From the NCBI GenBank assembly GCA_036399695.1, contig DASWMP010000144.1, forward strand, positions 1 to 59,028: 59,028 bases of DNA, read 5' to 3'. A program made the position numbers and the translations under genes. Below the pieces are notes generated by a model. It saw nothing but the letters and a program-made list of their open reading frames with translations, did no database searches and was not told the origin of the DNA. Below, one piece after another: positions 35,095-41,770 of the stretch; positions within the stretch are counted from its first letter, which is position 1; each line of letters starts with the position of its first letter. The stretch is from DASVEE01 sp036399695. Its GTDB lineage: Bacteria; Acidobacteriota; Thermoanaerobaculia; Gp7-AA8.

Positions 35095-35391
35095 ATGGCG
35101 AAGAACTTCGAGATCGTCTGTCCCTGCTGTGAAGCGACGATCGTCATCGATCGAGTGAGCGGCGAAGTGCTGCTGCACAAGGCGAAAGCGCGCCCTGCAG
35201 GCGGCGGCAAGTCGCTCGAGTCGATGGTTGCGGGCCTGGAGTCGCAAAAGACCGAGGCCGAGCGCCGGTTCGAACAGCAGCTCGAAAGCCAGAAGGATCG
35301 CGCCCGCATCCTCGAGGAGAAGTTCCGCGAAGCCCTCGAGCGCGCGGAAAAATCGGACGAGAAGGTGTGGAACCCGATGGATTACGACTAG
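35095..35391 (+). CDS. Small protein: CPCC zinc-knuckle-like start plus coiled coil
   Basis: 98 residues. The N-terminal 20 (FEIVCPCCEATIVIDR) resemble a zinc-ribbon half with CxCC and a two-strand beta hairpin (SGEVLLHKA). The remainder is a charged helix or coiled coil (ESQKTEAERRFEQQLESQKD) ending WNPMDYD. Cytosolic. It resembles conserved hypothetical proteins with a C4-like or CxxC-type nucleic-acid or metal-binding head, but only three cysteines are visible, so a dimeric zinc site would be needed. It is followed at once by a word-repeat palindrome. Confidence 0.65.
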   Translation: MAKNFEIVCPCCEATIVIDRVSGEVLLHKAKARPAGGGKSLESMVAGLESQKTEAERRFEQQLESQKDRARILEEKFREALERAEKSDEKVWNPMDYD

Positions 35392-35394
35392 GGC

Positions 35395-35471
35395 GCGTTG
35401 CCCGTTGTCCGTTGCTCGTTGCCCGTGGCGCTCAGGAACACGGACAACGGACAACGGAAAACGGACAACGC
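35395..35471. repeat. Inverted word-repeat (GTTGTCCGTTGCCCG family)
   Basis: The left arm (35395-35427) is GCGTTGCCCGTTGTCCGTTG plus further words; the right arm (35438-35471) is GGACAACGGACAACGG-type words. It abuts the ATG of the next gene at 35472, so it would sit in the leader or promoter of that gene. Confidence 0.9.
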
Positions 35472-36515
35472 ATGTCGACTACACCCAGCGCTACCACCTC
35501 CCCCCTCTCTTTCGATCCTGACGCACCCGCAACTGGCGACGGTATCTACGGCCTTCCGTTCACGCCTGCCGATGCGCGGGTGGTGATCGTGCCGGTTCCG
35601 TACGAGGCGACCACGTCGTATGGCGGCGGTACGTCCGAAGGGCCGGTGGCGGTGCTCGAGGCCTCGAAGCAGGTCGACCTTTTCGATCAGGAGACCGGCC
35701 GTCCGTACGCAGCCGGCATCGCCATGCTCGACGTGCCGGAGCAGATCGCCGAGTGGAACACCACGGCGAAAGCGATTGCGGCGACGGTCATCGAGCAGGG
35801 TGGGGTGGTCGACGACGCCACACGCGACGCTGCCGCGCAGGTGAACGACTACGGGGAGCGGGTGAACCAGTGGGTGTACGAGCAGACCGCGGCGCTGCTG
35901 GCGCAGGGAAAGATGCCGGTCACGCTCGGCGGCGACCACGCCGTCCCGTACGGCGCGATCCGCGCCTACGCCGAAAAGTATCCCGGGCTCGGCATCCTCC
36001 ACCTCGATGCTCACGCCGATCTGCGCGACGCTTACGAAGGCTTCATCTGGTCGCATGCCTCGATCTTCCACAACGTCATGACGAAGCTGCCGGACGTCGG
36101 CAAGCTCGTGCAGGTCGGCGTCCGCGACCTCGGGCAGGCTGAAAGCGAGATGATCGACCAGTCGAACGGCCGCATCGTGACGTTCTTCGACGCGACGCTG
36201 GCCATGCGCAAAGACGAGGGTGTGCCGTTCGCCAAGCTGGCGGACGAGATCGTGGCCGCGCTCCCCAACGACGTCTATCTCTCGTGGGACATCGACGGTC
36301 TCGACCCCACCCTCTGTCCCGGCACCGGCACGCCTGTGCCGGGCGGTCTCTCGTGGAACGAAGCCATCGCGCTGCTCCGGGCGATCAAACGTGCCGGCAA
36401 ACGGATCGTGGGGCTGGATCTCTGTGAGGTGTCGCCCGGCGAGACCGAGTGGGACGCGAATGTGGGTGCACGGCTGCTCTACAAGATGATCGGGTTTGCG
36501 CTGCTGACGCAGTAG
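35472..36515 (+). CDS. Arginase/agmatinase-family ureohydrolase
   Basis: 347-residue binuclear manganese hydrolase. All metal-binding signatures are present: GGDHAVPYG, ILHLDAHADLRD and SWDIDGLDP. The family cleaves guanidino compounds (arginine, agmatine, formimidoyl-glutamate), releasing urea or formamide; an agmatinase or related role is most likely but the substrate cannot be fixed. The N-terminal segment (PSATTSPLSFDPDAPATGDG) is longer than usual, and an extra helical insertion (VNDYGERVNQWVYEQTAALL) precedes the GGDH strand. The ATG immediately follows the palindrome at 35395-35471, so folding of that RNA could influence initiation. Confidence 0.9.
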   Translation: MSTTPSATTSPLSFDPDAPATGDGIYGLPFTPADARVVIVPVPYEATTSYGGGTSEGPVAVLEASKQVDLFDQETGRPYAAGIAMLDVPEQIAEWNTTAKAIAATVIEQGGVVDDATRDAAAQVNDYGERVNQWVYEQTAALLAQGKMPVTLGGDHAVPYGAIRAYAEKYPGLGILHLDAHADLRDAYEGFIWSHASIFHNVMTKLPDVGKLVQVGVRDLGQAESEMIDQSNGRIVTFFDATLAMRKDEGVPFAKLADEIVAALPNDVYLSWDIDGLDPTLCPGTGTPVPGGLSWNEAIALLRAIKRAGKRIVGLDLCEVSPGETEWDANVGARLLYKMIGFALLTQ

Positions 36516-36520
36516 CGGGC

Positions 36521-36626
36521 GCGGACAAACAGGAGTGTCTGTCCCACATTCAGATTTCGGCGAATATCGGGCAGCCGCGGGCACGCTGGCATTCAATGTG
36601 GGACAGACACTCTTGTCTGTCTGCGC
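36521..36626. repeat. Inverted repeat (AGGAGTGTCTGTCCCACATT family)
   Basis: Arms 36521-36550 and 36595-36626 are complementary at about 27 of 30 positions, including the uninterrupted GTGTCTGTCCCACATT, around a 44-bp spacer that contains a smaller ATTTCGGCGAATAT partial palindrome. It lies between convergent genes. The form resembles short non-autonomous repeats. Confidence 0.9.
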
Positions 36627-36662
36627 CCGCAGGCGCCGGTTTCAGAGTGTGTGCACTCCGAA

Positions 36663-37472
36663 TCAGGGCGCATCGATCACTACGTCCGTGAGATCCGGCT
36701 CCGGATACGCCATCTTCAGCTTCCCGATCTCCTGTTCCACCACGCTCGCCACCACGAGATTGCGGTACCACTTGGCGTTGGCTGGGATCACGTACCACGG
36801 CGCCCATTCCGTCGAGGTCTTCTTCAGCACGGCCTCGTAGGCTTTCTGGTAGCTCTTCCAGAGCTTGCGGGCTTCGAGGTCGGAGTGCTGGAACTTCCAG
36901 CGTTTGCCCGGGTCGTCGATGCGCGCCTGCAGCCGTTTGCGTTGCTCGTCCTTGCTGATGTGCAGGAACAGCTTGATGACCAGCGTGCCGGACTCCACGA
37001 GCATCCGCTCGAAGTCGTTGATCTGCTGATACCGCGCTTTCCACACCTCGGGCGGCACGAGGTCGTGGACGCGCACGACCAGCACGTCCTCGTAGTGGCT
37101 GCGGTTGAAGACGACGATCTCGCCGTTCGTGGGGACACGCATGTGCACGCGCCAGAGGAAGTCGCGCTCGAGCTCCGGCTCCGTGGGTTTCTTGAACGAT
37201 TCGACGCGGACGCCCTGCGGGTTGAAGCCGCCCATGACGTGCTGGATCGCGCCGTCTTTGCCCGACGTATCCATGCCCTGCAGGACGATGAGCACGCGTT
37301 TTTTGTGCTCGGCGTAGAGCACTTCCTGCAACTCGGCGAGCCGCTCCTGCAGCTTTGCGCTCTGCGCCTTGGCCGAGTCCTTGTCCTGGGCTTCCGAGGT
37401 GTCTTCGGGATCGTAGTCGCTGAGACTGACGGGGCTTCCTGGTTCGACACGGTACTTTTCCGCGATGCTCAA
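36663..37472 (-). CDS. ppk2: Polyphosphate kinase 2 family
   Basis: 269 residues, the size of a one-domain PPK2, which transfers phosphate between polyphosphate and nucleotides. Walker A GMDTSGKDG (about residue 66), the GGFNPQGVRV segment, EPELERDFLWR and FNRSHYEDVLVVRV (Walker B) are all PPK2 signatures, as is KRWKFQHSDLEARKLW in the lid. Nucleotide preference (AMP or ADP) cannot be assigned. The start is an unusual TTG whose bases overlap the TGA of the upstream ypdA gene, with GGAGG spaced 5 bp before it. The two genes are therefore translationally coupled. Confidence 0.93.
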   Translation of the reverse strand: MSIAEKYRVEPGSPVSLSDYDPEDTSEAQDKDSAKAQSAKLQERLAELQEVLYAEHKKRVLIVLQGMDTSGKDGAIQHVMGGFNPQGVRVESFKKPTEPELERDFLWRVHMRVPTNGEIVVFNRSHYEDVLVVRVHDLVPPEVWKARYQQINDFERMLVESGTLVIKLFLHISKDEQRKRLQARIDDPGKRWKFQHSDLEARKLWKSYQKAYEAVLKKTSTEWAPWYVIPANAKWYRNLVVASVVEQEIGKLKMAYPEPDLTDVVIDAP

Positions 37473-38470
37473 TCGTCCTCCGGTCCACTGCCGGCACGAG
37501 TGTAGCGTCCGGTCAGAGCTCCTACGATGCGAGGGACGTGCACATGGCAGGTTTCGACGATGACGCTGACGCGCTCGCGCGGCGTGCCGGCGATGGCTGT
37601 ACCGGCGATGAAAACGCCCGGCACGTTCGTTTCCATCGTCTCCTCATCGTAAACAGGTTGACCATCTCCCTCGCGCAGCTCCACGCCGAGCATGTGGAAG
37701 AGCGCGGGGTTCTGGCGGTAGCCGGTGAGGAGCAGGACCATCTCGGCGTCCACGGAGCTGCCGTCGGACAGGAGCACGCTCCCGCCGCGGATCTCTACCG
37801 GTGACGTATTCGGGAGATGGCGTACGCGCCCGTCTTTGATCATCCCGCGGATCTCTGGCAGCAGCCACCACTTCACCGAGAGCTCGTCGAAGAAATCGCG
37901 GCGATGAGCAATCGTCACCCGCGCGCCGAGCCGCTGGCAGCGCACCGCCGCCTCGACAGCGGAGTTGCGTCCACCGACGATGAGCAGCTTCTTCCCGAAG
38001 TAATCGTGTGGATCGCGGAAGTAGTGAGTGACGTGCGGCAGGTCCTCGCCCGGAATCCCGAGGAGCTTGGGGCCGTGCATGGCACCGATGGCGAGAACCA
38101 CCGCGTCGACCTGATAGAGCCGCTCGCCGCTCACGGAACGGGTGTGCAACTCGAAGCCTCCGGTGGGAAGGCGCCGCGCCTCTTCGACGCGCTCGTATGT
38201 GCGCACCTCCAGCCCGAACTGCTGGACGATGGCGCGAAGATAGGCGAGGTACTCCTCTCGCTTCGGCTTCTGCTGATCCGGCACCTGAATCGGTACTCCG
38301 GCCAGCGCCAGCCGGTCCGCACTCGAATGAAACAGCATCTCCAGCGGATACCAGGCGACCGTCGACCCGATCTGGCCCGCCTCGATCTGCACGTAATCAA
38401 TGCCGGCGCGCTTGAACGCCACGGCGAGCTCGAGGCCGATGGGCCCGGCGCCGATGATGGCGACGGTCAT
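37469..38470 (-). CDS. ypdA: YpdA/Bdr-type FAD-dependent (bacillithiol) disulfide reductase
   Basis: 333 residues with two Rossmann motifs: FAD-binding VAIIGAGPIGLELA at the N-terminus and NADPH-binding KKLLIVGGRNSAVEAA near residue 165. The family fingerprint PLEMLFHSSADRLALAGVPI, followed by KPKREEYLAYLRAIVQQFGL, matches YpdA. A C-terminal NVPGVFIAGTAIAG helix completes the FAD site. Known YpdA enzymes reduce bacillithiol disulfide, so the organism probably makes bacillithiol or a similar thiol. Start is at MTVAIIGAG; longer frames run through the upstream palindrome. It overlaps the ppk2 start. Confidence 0.88.
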   Translation of the reverse strand: MTVAIIGAGPIGLELAVAFKRAGIDYVQIEAGQIGSTVAWYPLEMLFHSSADRLALAGVPIQVPDQQKPKREEYLAYLRAIVQQFGLEVRTYERVEEARRLPTGGFELHTRSVSGERLYQVDAVVLAIGAMHGPKLLGIPGEDLPHVTHYFRDPHDYFGKKLLIVGGRNSAVEAAVRCQRLGARVTIAHRRDFFDELSVKWWLLPEIRGMIKDGRVRHLPNTSPVEIRGGSVLLSDGSSVDAEMVLLLTGYRQNPALFHMLGVELREGDGQPVYDEETMETNVPGVFIAGTAIAGTPRERVSVIVETCHVHVPRIVGALTGRYTRAGSGPEDD

Positions 38471-38645
38471 GACGTTGTCCGGTGTCCGTTTCCCGTTGTC
38501 CGTCGGCGGCGGTTTTTGGTTGTTGGCTTTTGGTTGCTGGTGCTCCGCCGAAGGCCTGGTGTAGCGCGAGCACCGAAAACCAAAAACCGACAACCAAAAA
38601 CGAAGACCTCTCCTCCGGAGAACGGACAACCAGCAACGGACAACG
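38471..38645. repeat. Nested inverted repeat with two word families
   Basis: The outer arms are GTTGTCCGGTGTCCGTTTCC-type words (38474-38502) and GGACAACCAGCAACGGACAA-type words (38623-38645). The inner arms are TTTTTGGTTGTTGG-type words (38513-38545) and CCAAAAACCGACAACC-type words (38578-38603), around a GGTGCTCCGCC...GCGAGCACC loop. It combines families also seen at 35395-35471 (outer) and 29976-30150 (inner). It fills the whole gap between two minus-strand genes. Confidence 0.92.
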
Positions 38646-39122
38646 TCATCCGTGCCTCTCCGGTGCCTTTTCGTCCAGCACCGACACCTTCGCCGCAATC
38701 ATGACGTGGTGCTCGAGGCCCATCAGGTCGGCGAGTTTGCGCACGAGATAGCTCTCGTAATCGGTCAGCTTGCCGTCGGCGTAGACCATGCGCCACATCG
38801 TCTTCACGATCTCGATCCGCTCCTCCAGCGACGCATTTTTGCGGATGAAGCTGGTGAGGGCGAAGTGGTCGATTGTGCGGGCGCGGATTTCCTGGGCCGC
38901 ACTCACGAGTTCTTTCGTATCGTCGGGTGACAGCTCGAAGCGTTGGGCGAGGTAACCGGCGAGATCGTCGTCTTCGGATGCCGACAGCTCGCCGTCCGCG
39001 TAGCCGATGTCGAGCAGCACCGCGGCCGTTGCGAGTCGCAACGGTTCATGACGTTCCCGCGGTCCGGCGGACGTATCCGTCAGGCTGGTCTTGATACTTT
39101 GAACGAGTTTTGTAAAGCTCAC
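38646..39122 (-). CDS. TerB-like (tellurite-resistance B family) protein
   Basis: 158 residues from the GTG at 39122. Two copies of the TerB acidic signature are visible: LLDIGYADGELSASEDD and MVYADGKLTDYESYLVRKLA, on a predicted all-helical fold. TerB-family proteins are cytosolic or membrane-associated metal/stress scaffolds; the exact role here is unknown. Its start codon is only 9 bp from the start of the divergent gene at 39132. The 3' side is the nested palindrome. Earlier in-frame starts would read far into the opposite gene. Confidence 0.75.
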   Translation of the reverse strand: MSFTKLVQSIKTSLTDTSAGPRERHEPLRLATAAVLLDIGYADGELSASEDDDLAGYLAQRFELSPDDTKELVSAAQEIRARTIDHFALTSFIRKNASLEERIEIVKTMWRMVYADGKLTDYESYLVRKLADLMGLEHHVMIAAKVSVLDEKAPERHG

Positions 39123-39131
39123 GAGCCGATT

Positions 39132-39611
39132 ATGCCTCGCATCGAACTGCAAAATCTCTCCAACGACGCCCGCATCTGGATCTTCGGCATCTCGCCGGCT
39201 CTCGATGAACGGCAGAGCGCGCTGCTCCTCTCGCGCATCGATCCCTTTCTCGACCAGTGGGCCGCCCACGGCACGCCCATCACCTCCGCGCGCGAGCTGC
39301 GCGAAGGCAGCTTCCTCGTCGTCGCCGTCGACAAACGTTCTGAAACCTCCGGCTGCTCGATCGACAAGATGTTCGGCACGCTCAAACAGCTCGAACAGGA
39401 GCTGGCCGTGACGATCCTCGACAGCACGCGCGTGTTTCAGCGCGATACAGCAGGGAAGGTGGCCGCCGTGCCGCGCAAGGAGTTCCGTAGCACTGCCACC
39501 GCGGACACGGTGGTGTTCGACGTGCTCGCGGAGCGCCTGGGGGATGTGCGTGAAGGGGCTTGGGAGCGGCGCGCCGCCGACTCGTGGCACAAGGCGCTCG
39601 TGGCGCAATGA
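39132..39611 (+). CDS. Conserved hypothetical protein with SGCSID motif
   Basis: 159 residues. It contains the strand-helix pattern WAAHGTPITSARELREGSFL and the strongly conserved-looking DKRSETSGCSIDKMFGTL, characteristic of a widespread uncharacterised family (often mislabelled ABC transporter ATPase in Bacteroidota) with an invariant cysteine. No P-loop is present. The ATG is divergent from the TerB-like GTG with just 9 bp between. Ends 6 bp before a word-repeat palindrome that probably terminates it. Confidence 0.75.
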   Translation: MPRIELQNLSNDARIWIFGISPALDERQSALLLSRIDPFLDQWAAHGTPITSARELREGSFLVVAVDKRSETSGCSIDKMFGTLKQLEQELAVTILDSTRVFQRDTAGKVAAVPRKEFRSTATADTVVFDVLAERLGDVREGAWERRAADSWHKALVAQ

Positions 39612-39617
39612 GTGAAC

Positions 39618-39686
39618 GATAGGACTCATGGGACAGATGGGACCTATGGGTTTCTCATCGGTCCCATCTGTCCTATAGGTCCTATC
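39618..39686. repeat. Inverted word-repeat (GGGACAGATGGGACCTATG family)
   Basis: Arms 39618-39649 and 39656-39686 pair along nearly their whole length (GATAGGAC, GGGACAGATGGGACC against GGTCCCATCTGTCC, GTCCTATC) with a loop of about 6 nt. It lies directly after a stop codon and is a plausible terminator. Same family as 18172-18265. Confidence 0.92.
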
Positions 39687-39771
39687 CCCGGTCAACTCCC
39701 CGCAACAGCTCGCCAACGAAACGGCGGCCTGCGGTAGCGGCCGGCTCCGCGCCGCGTACGATGCGCGGCGC

Positions 39772-41220
39772 ATGATACGAACCGTACTCGCCGCTGCACT
39801 GCTGCTCTTCGCCTCCTCTGCCCATGCCGACCTGCTCGACGGCTGGCGCAAAGCAAAAACGGTCCTCGATCAAGGGCTCGCCGCCATGGGAGGCGCCGAC
39901 GCCATCCGGGCGAAGAAGCAGGTGTCGATGTCGTTCAGCGGCACCGAGTGGCGTGTCGGGCAGAGCCTCGATCCCGAGAAGGCGCTCGACGCCGTCAAGA
40001 CCGAAGGGCGCATCTACCTCGACACCGAAAAGCAAAAGGGGCTCTTCGAGGGATCGCAGCGGTACCTGCCGGACTACACCTTCCGCTCGCGCACGCTCTT
40101 CGACGGCGCGAACGGCTGGCTTCTCAACATCCCCTGGCAGACGGTCGCGCCGATGCAGAACGTGCCGCAGCAGTTCAGGGCCACGCTGCGCGGACGTCCC
40201 CACAACCTGCTCCTCTTCGCCAGCGAGCGCGCCAACACGCTCCGCTACCTCGGCAACGACAACGGCTTCGACGCCATCGTCTTCGCCGACACCGACGGCT
40301 CGCAGAACACACTCTACTTCGACGCCAATCACGTCCTGCGCAAGGTCGTCACGTTCTTCGGCGATCCGATTCGCGGCGACATCCTCGCCGAGACGACGTA
40401 TCCCGAATACCGGGCTGTCGACGGCGTGCAGATGCCGGTGCGTATGGTGCGCCGGGAGAACGGCCTCGTCGTGCGCGACCTCGCCTTCACCGACGTCAAG
40501 TTCAACACGCCCCTTACCGACGCGGAGTTGAAGGTGCCGGAAGGCTGGCGCGCGCCGGCCGGCGGCGAAGCGAAGACGACGCAGATCAGCGAAGGCGTCT
40601 GGATGCTCGAGTTTCCCGACCCCACCGTGATGTTCGTCGAGGCCGACGGCGGCGTCTACATCATCGAAGGAGCGACGAACGACAGCGCCTTTGCGCAAGG
40701 CGTGATCGACCGCGTGCGCGCCGCCGTGCCGGGGAAGGAGATCAAAGGAGTCGTGCTGACGCACTGGCATCACGACCACAGCGGCGGCGTACGCGCCTAC
40801 GTGGCGGCCGGCATTCCGATCATCACCACGCCGCTCAACGTGAAGTGGCTTCAGCGTGCGGCGGAGGAAGGAGCGCGCACCGTTGCTCCGGATGCGCTGG
40901 CGCGTGCGCCGCGCGAGCCGATCGTGCAGACGTTCGAGGGACGCAAGCGCATCGGCAGCATGGAGCTGATCGAGATGACGAAGACGCCGCACGTCGACAG
41001 CATGGTGGTGGCCTGGTTTCCGAAAGAGCAGGTGCTGTTTCAGAGCGACATGGTCATCGTGCCGCGCGAGCGCGACATCACGATGTCGGAAAAGCTGACG
41101 CGCTGGTTCGCCGCGGAGCTGAAACGGCTGAACCTCGAGCCGCAGCGGATTGTCGGTTATCACGGACGTGTGGTTTCACGTGACGAATTGACAAGACTCG
41201 GTGAGGCGCCGGGCGCATAA
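39772..41220 (+). CDS. Secreted metallo-beta-lactamase-fold hydrolase
   Basis: 482 residues with a signal peptide (MIRTVLAAALLLFASSAHA). The first ~250 residues are an extra domain (LolA/outer-membrane-lipoprotein-carrier-like beta sheet by appearance). The C-terminal part is an MBL fold with the zinc motif HWHHDH (about residue 331) and downstream TKTPHVDSMVVAWFP (His) and FQSDMVIVP (Asp). Likely periplasmic hydrolase of unknown substrate; not evidently a beta-lactamase. A TACGAT box ends 9 bp before the ATG. It is followed closely by a GNAT gene. Confidence 0.85.
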   Translation: MIRTVLAAALLLFASSAHADLLDGWRKAKTVLDQGLAAMGGADAIRAKKQVSMSFSGTEWRVGQSLDPEKALDAVKTEGRIYLDTEKQKGLFEGSQRYLPDYTFRSRTLFDGANGWLLNIPWQTVAPMQNVPQQFRATLRGRPHNLLLFASERANTLRYLGNDNGFDAIVFADTDGSQNTLYFDANHVLRKVVTFFGDPIRGDILAETTYPEYRAVDGVQMPVRMVRRENGLVVRDLAFTDVKFNTPLTDAELKVPEGWRAPAGGEAKTTQISEGVWMLEFPDPTVMFVEADGGVYIIEGATNDSAFAQGVIDRVRAAVPGKEIKGVVLTHWHHDHSGGVRAYVAAGIPIITTPLNVKWLQRAAEEGARTVAPDALARAPREPIVQTFEGRKRIGSMELIEMTKTPHVDSMVVAWFPKEQVLFQSDMVIVPRERDITMSEKLTRWFAAELKRLNLEPQRIVGYHGRVVSRDELTRLGEAPGA

Positions 41221-41221
41221 T
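41216..41221 (+). promoter_or_regulatory. -10 box CATAAT 6 bp from start codon
   Basis: CATAAT overlaps the end of the previous gene and ends 6 bp before the ATG at 41228. A TTGACA lies at 41188-41193, but the 22-bp spacing is longer than usual. Confidence 0.45.
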
Positions 41222-41227
41222 CGACCC

Positions 41228-41677
41228 ATGAAAATCGAGATCCGTCGCGCAACGTCATCTGACTCGGAACGCGCGACGGAGCTCGCGCGCAAGGCAAAAG
41301 CGCACTGGGGCTACCCTGCTGAATGGCTCGCCTCCTGGCGCGACGGCCTCGCCATCACCGCCGACGAGATCGATAAACACCCGACCTTCGTTGCGTCCGT
41401 GGAAGGCGAGGTCGTCGGCGTCTGCCAGTTGCGCGAGCCCGACGGCCGCTCCGTGCTTGAGCACGTCTGGGTCGACCCGAGCGTTCACGGCCGCGGCATC
41501 GGCCGCGCGCTCGTCGAGAAAGCGAAAAGCATCGCCCAGGGCCTGATCGTCATCATCGCCGATCCGAGCGCGGAGCCGTTCTACATGAAGCTCGGCGCCA
41601 GAAGAGTAGGGCAGGTACCGGCCCCGATGCCCGGCGCCCCGGCGAGGGCGCTGCCGTTGCTGGAGATGGACGCTTAG
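41228..41677 (+). CDS. GNAT-family N-acetyltransferase
   Basis: 149 residues covering one GNAT domain. The acetyl-CoA pyrophosphate loop is VHGRGIGRALVEKA (QxxGxG/A type), preceded by the beta strand VLEHVWVDPS and followed by the FYMKLGARRVG motif of the C-terminal half. Substrate unknown. The gene starts 7 bp after the upstream stop codon without a ribosome site, consistent with either coupling or a leaderless transcript. It ends in a word-repeat arm (41682-41712) and then a shared terminator. Confidence 0.88.
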   Translation: MKIEIRRATSSDSERATELARKAKAHWGYPAEWLASWRDGLAITADEIDKHPTFVASVEGEVVGVCQLREPDGRSVLEHVWVDPSVHGRGIGRALVEKAKSIAQGLIVIIADPSAEPFYMKLGARRVGQVPAPMPGAPARALPLLEMDA

Positions 41678-41681
41678 AAGC

Positions 41682-41712
41682 ACGTTGCCCGTTGGCCGTT
41701 GCTGGTTGCCCG
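41682..41712. repeat. Single arm of GTTGCCCGTTGGCCG word family
   Basis: Words ACGTTGCC, CGTTGGC, CGTTGCT, GGTTGCC follow the GNAT stop codon. No complementary arm; the following sequence instead forms the perfect hairpin at 41743-41770. Confidence 0.65.
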
Positions 41713-41742
41713 AGCGCAGCCCGGACTTCGGTAATCGGAAAT

Positions 41743-41770
41743 CGCGCAGGCGGCGTGAGCCGCCTGCGCG
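41743..41770. terminator. Bidirectional hairpin between GNAT and kgd
   Basis: CGCGCAGGCGGC-GTGA-GCCGCCTGCGCG: a perfect 12-bp stem with a GNRA tetraloop, adjoining the kgd stop codon and placed between convergent genes. Confidence 0.85.

Noticed and set aside
39123..39851. Long N-terminal extension of the TerB-like protein
   Set aside because: The extension is antisense to two other genes and includes sequence translated from a palindrome; the GTG at 39122 fits the family length.
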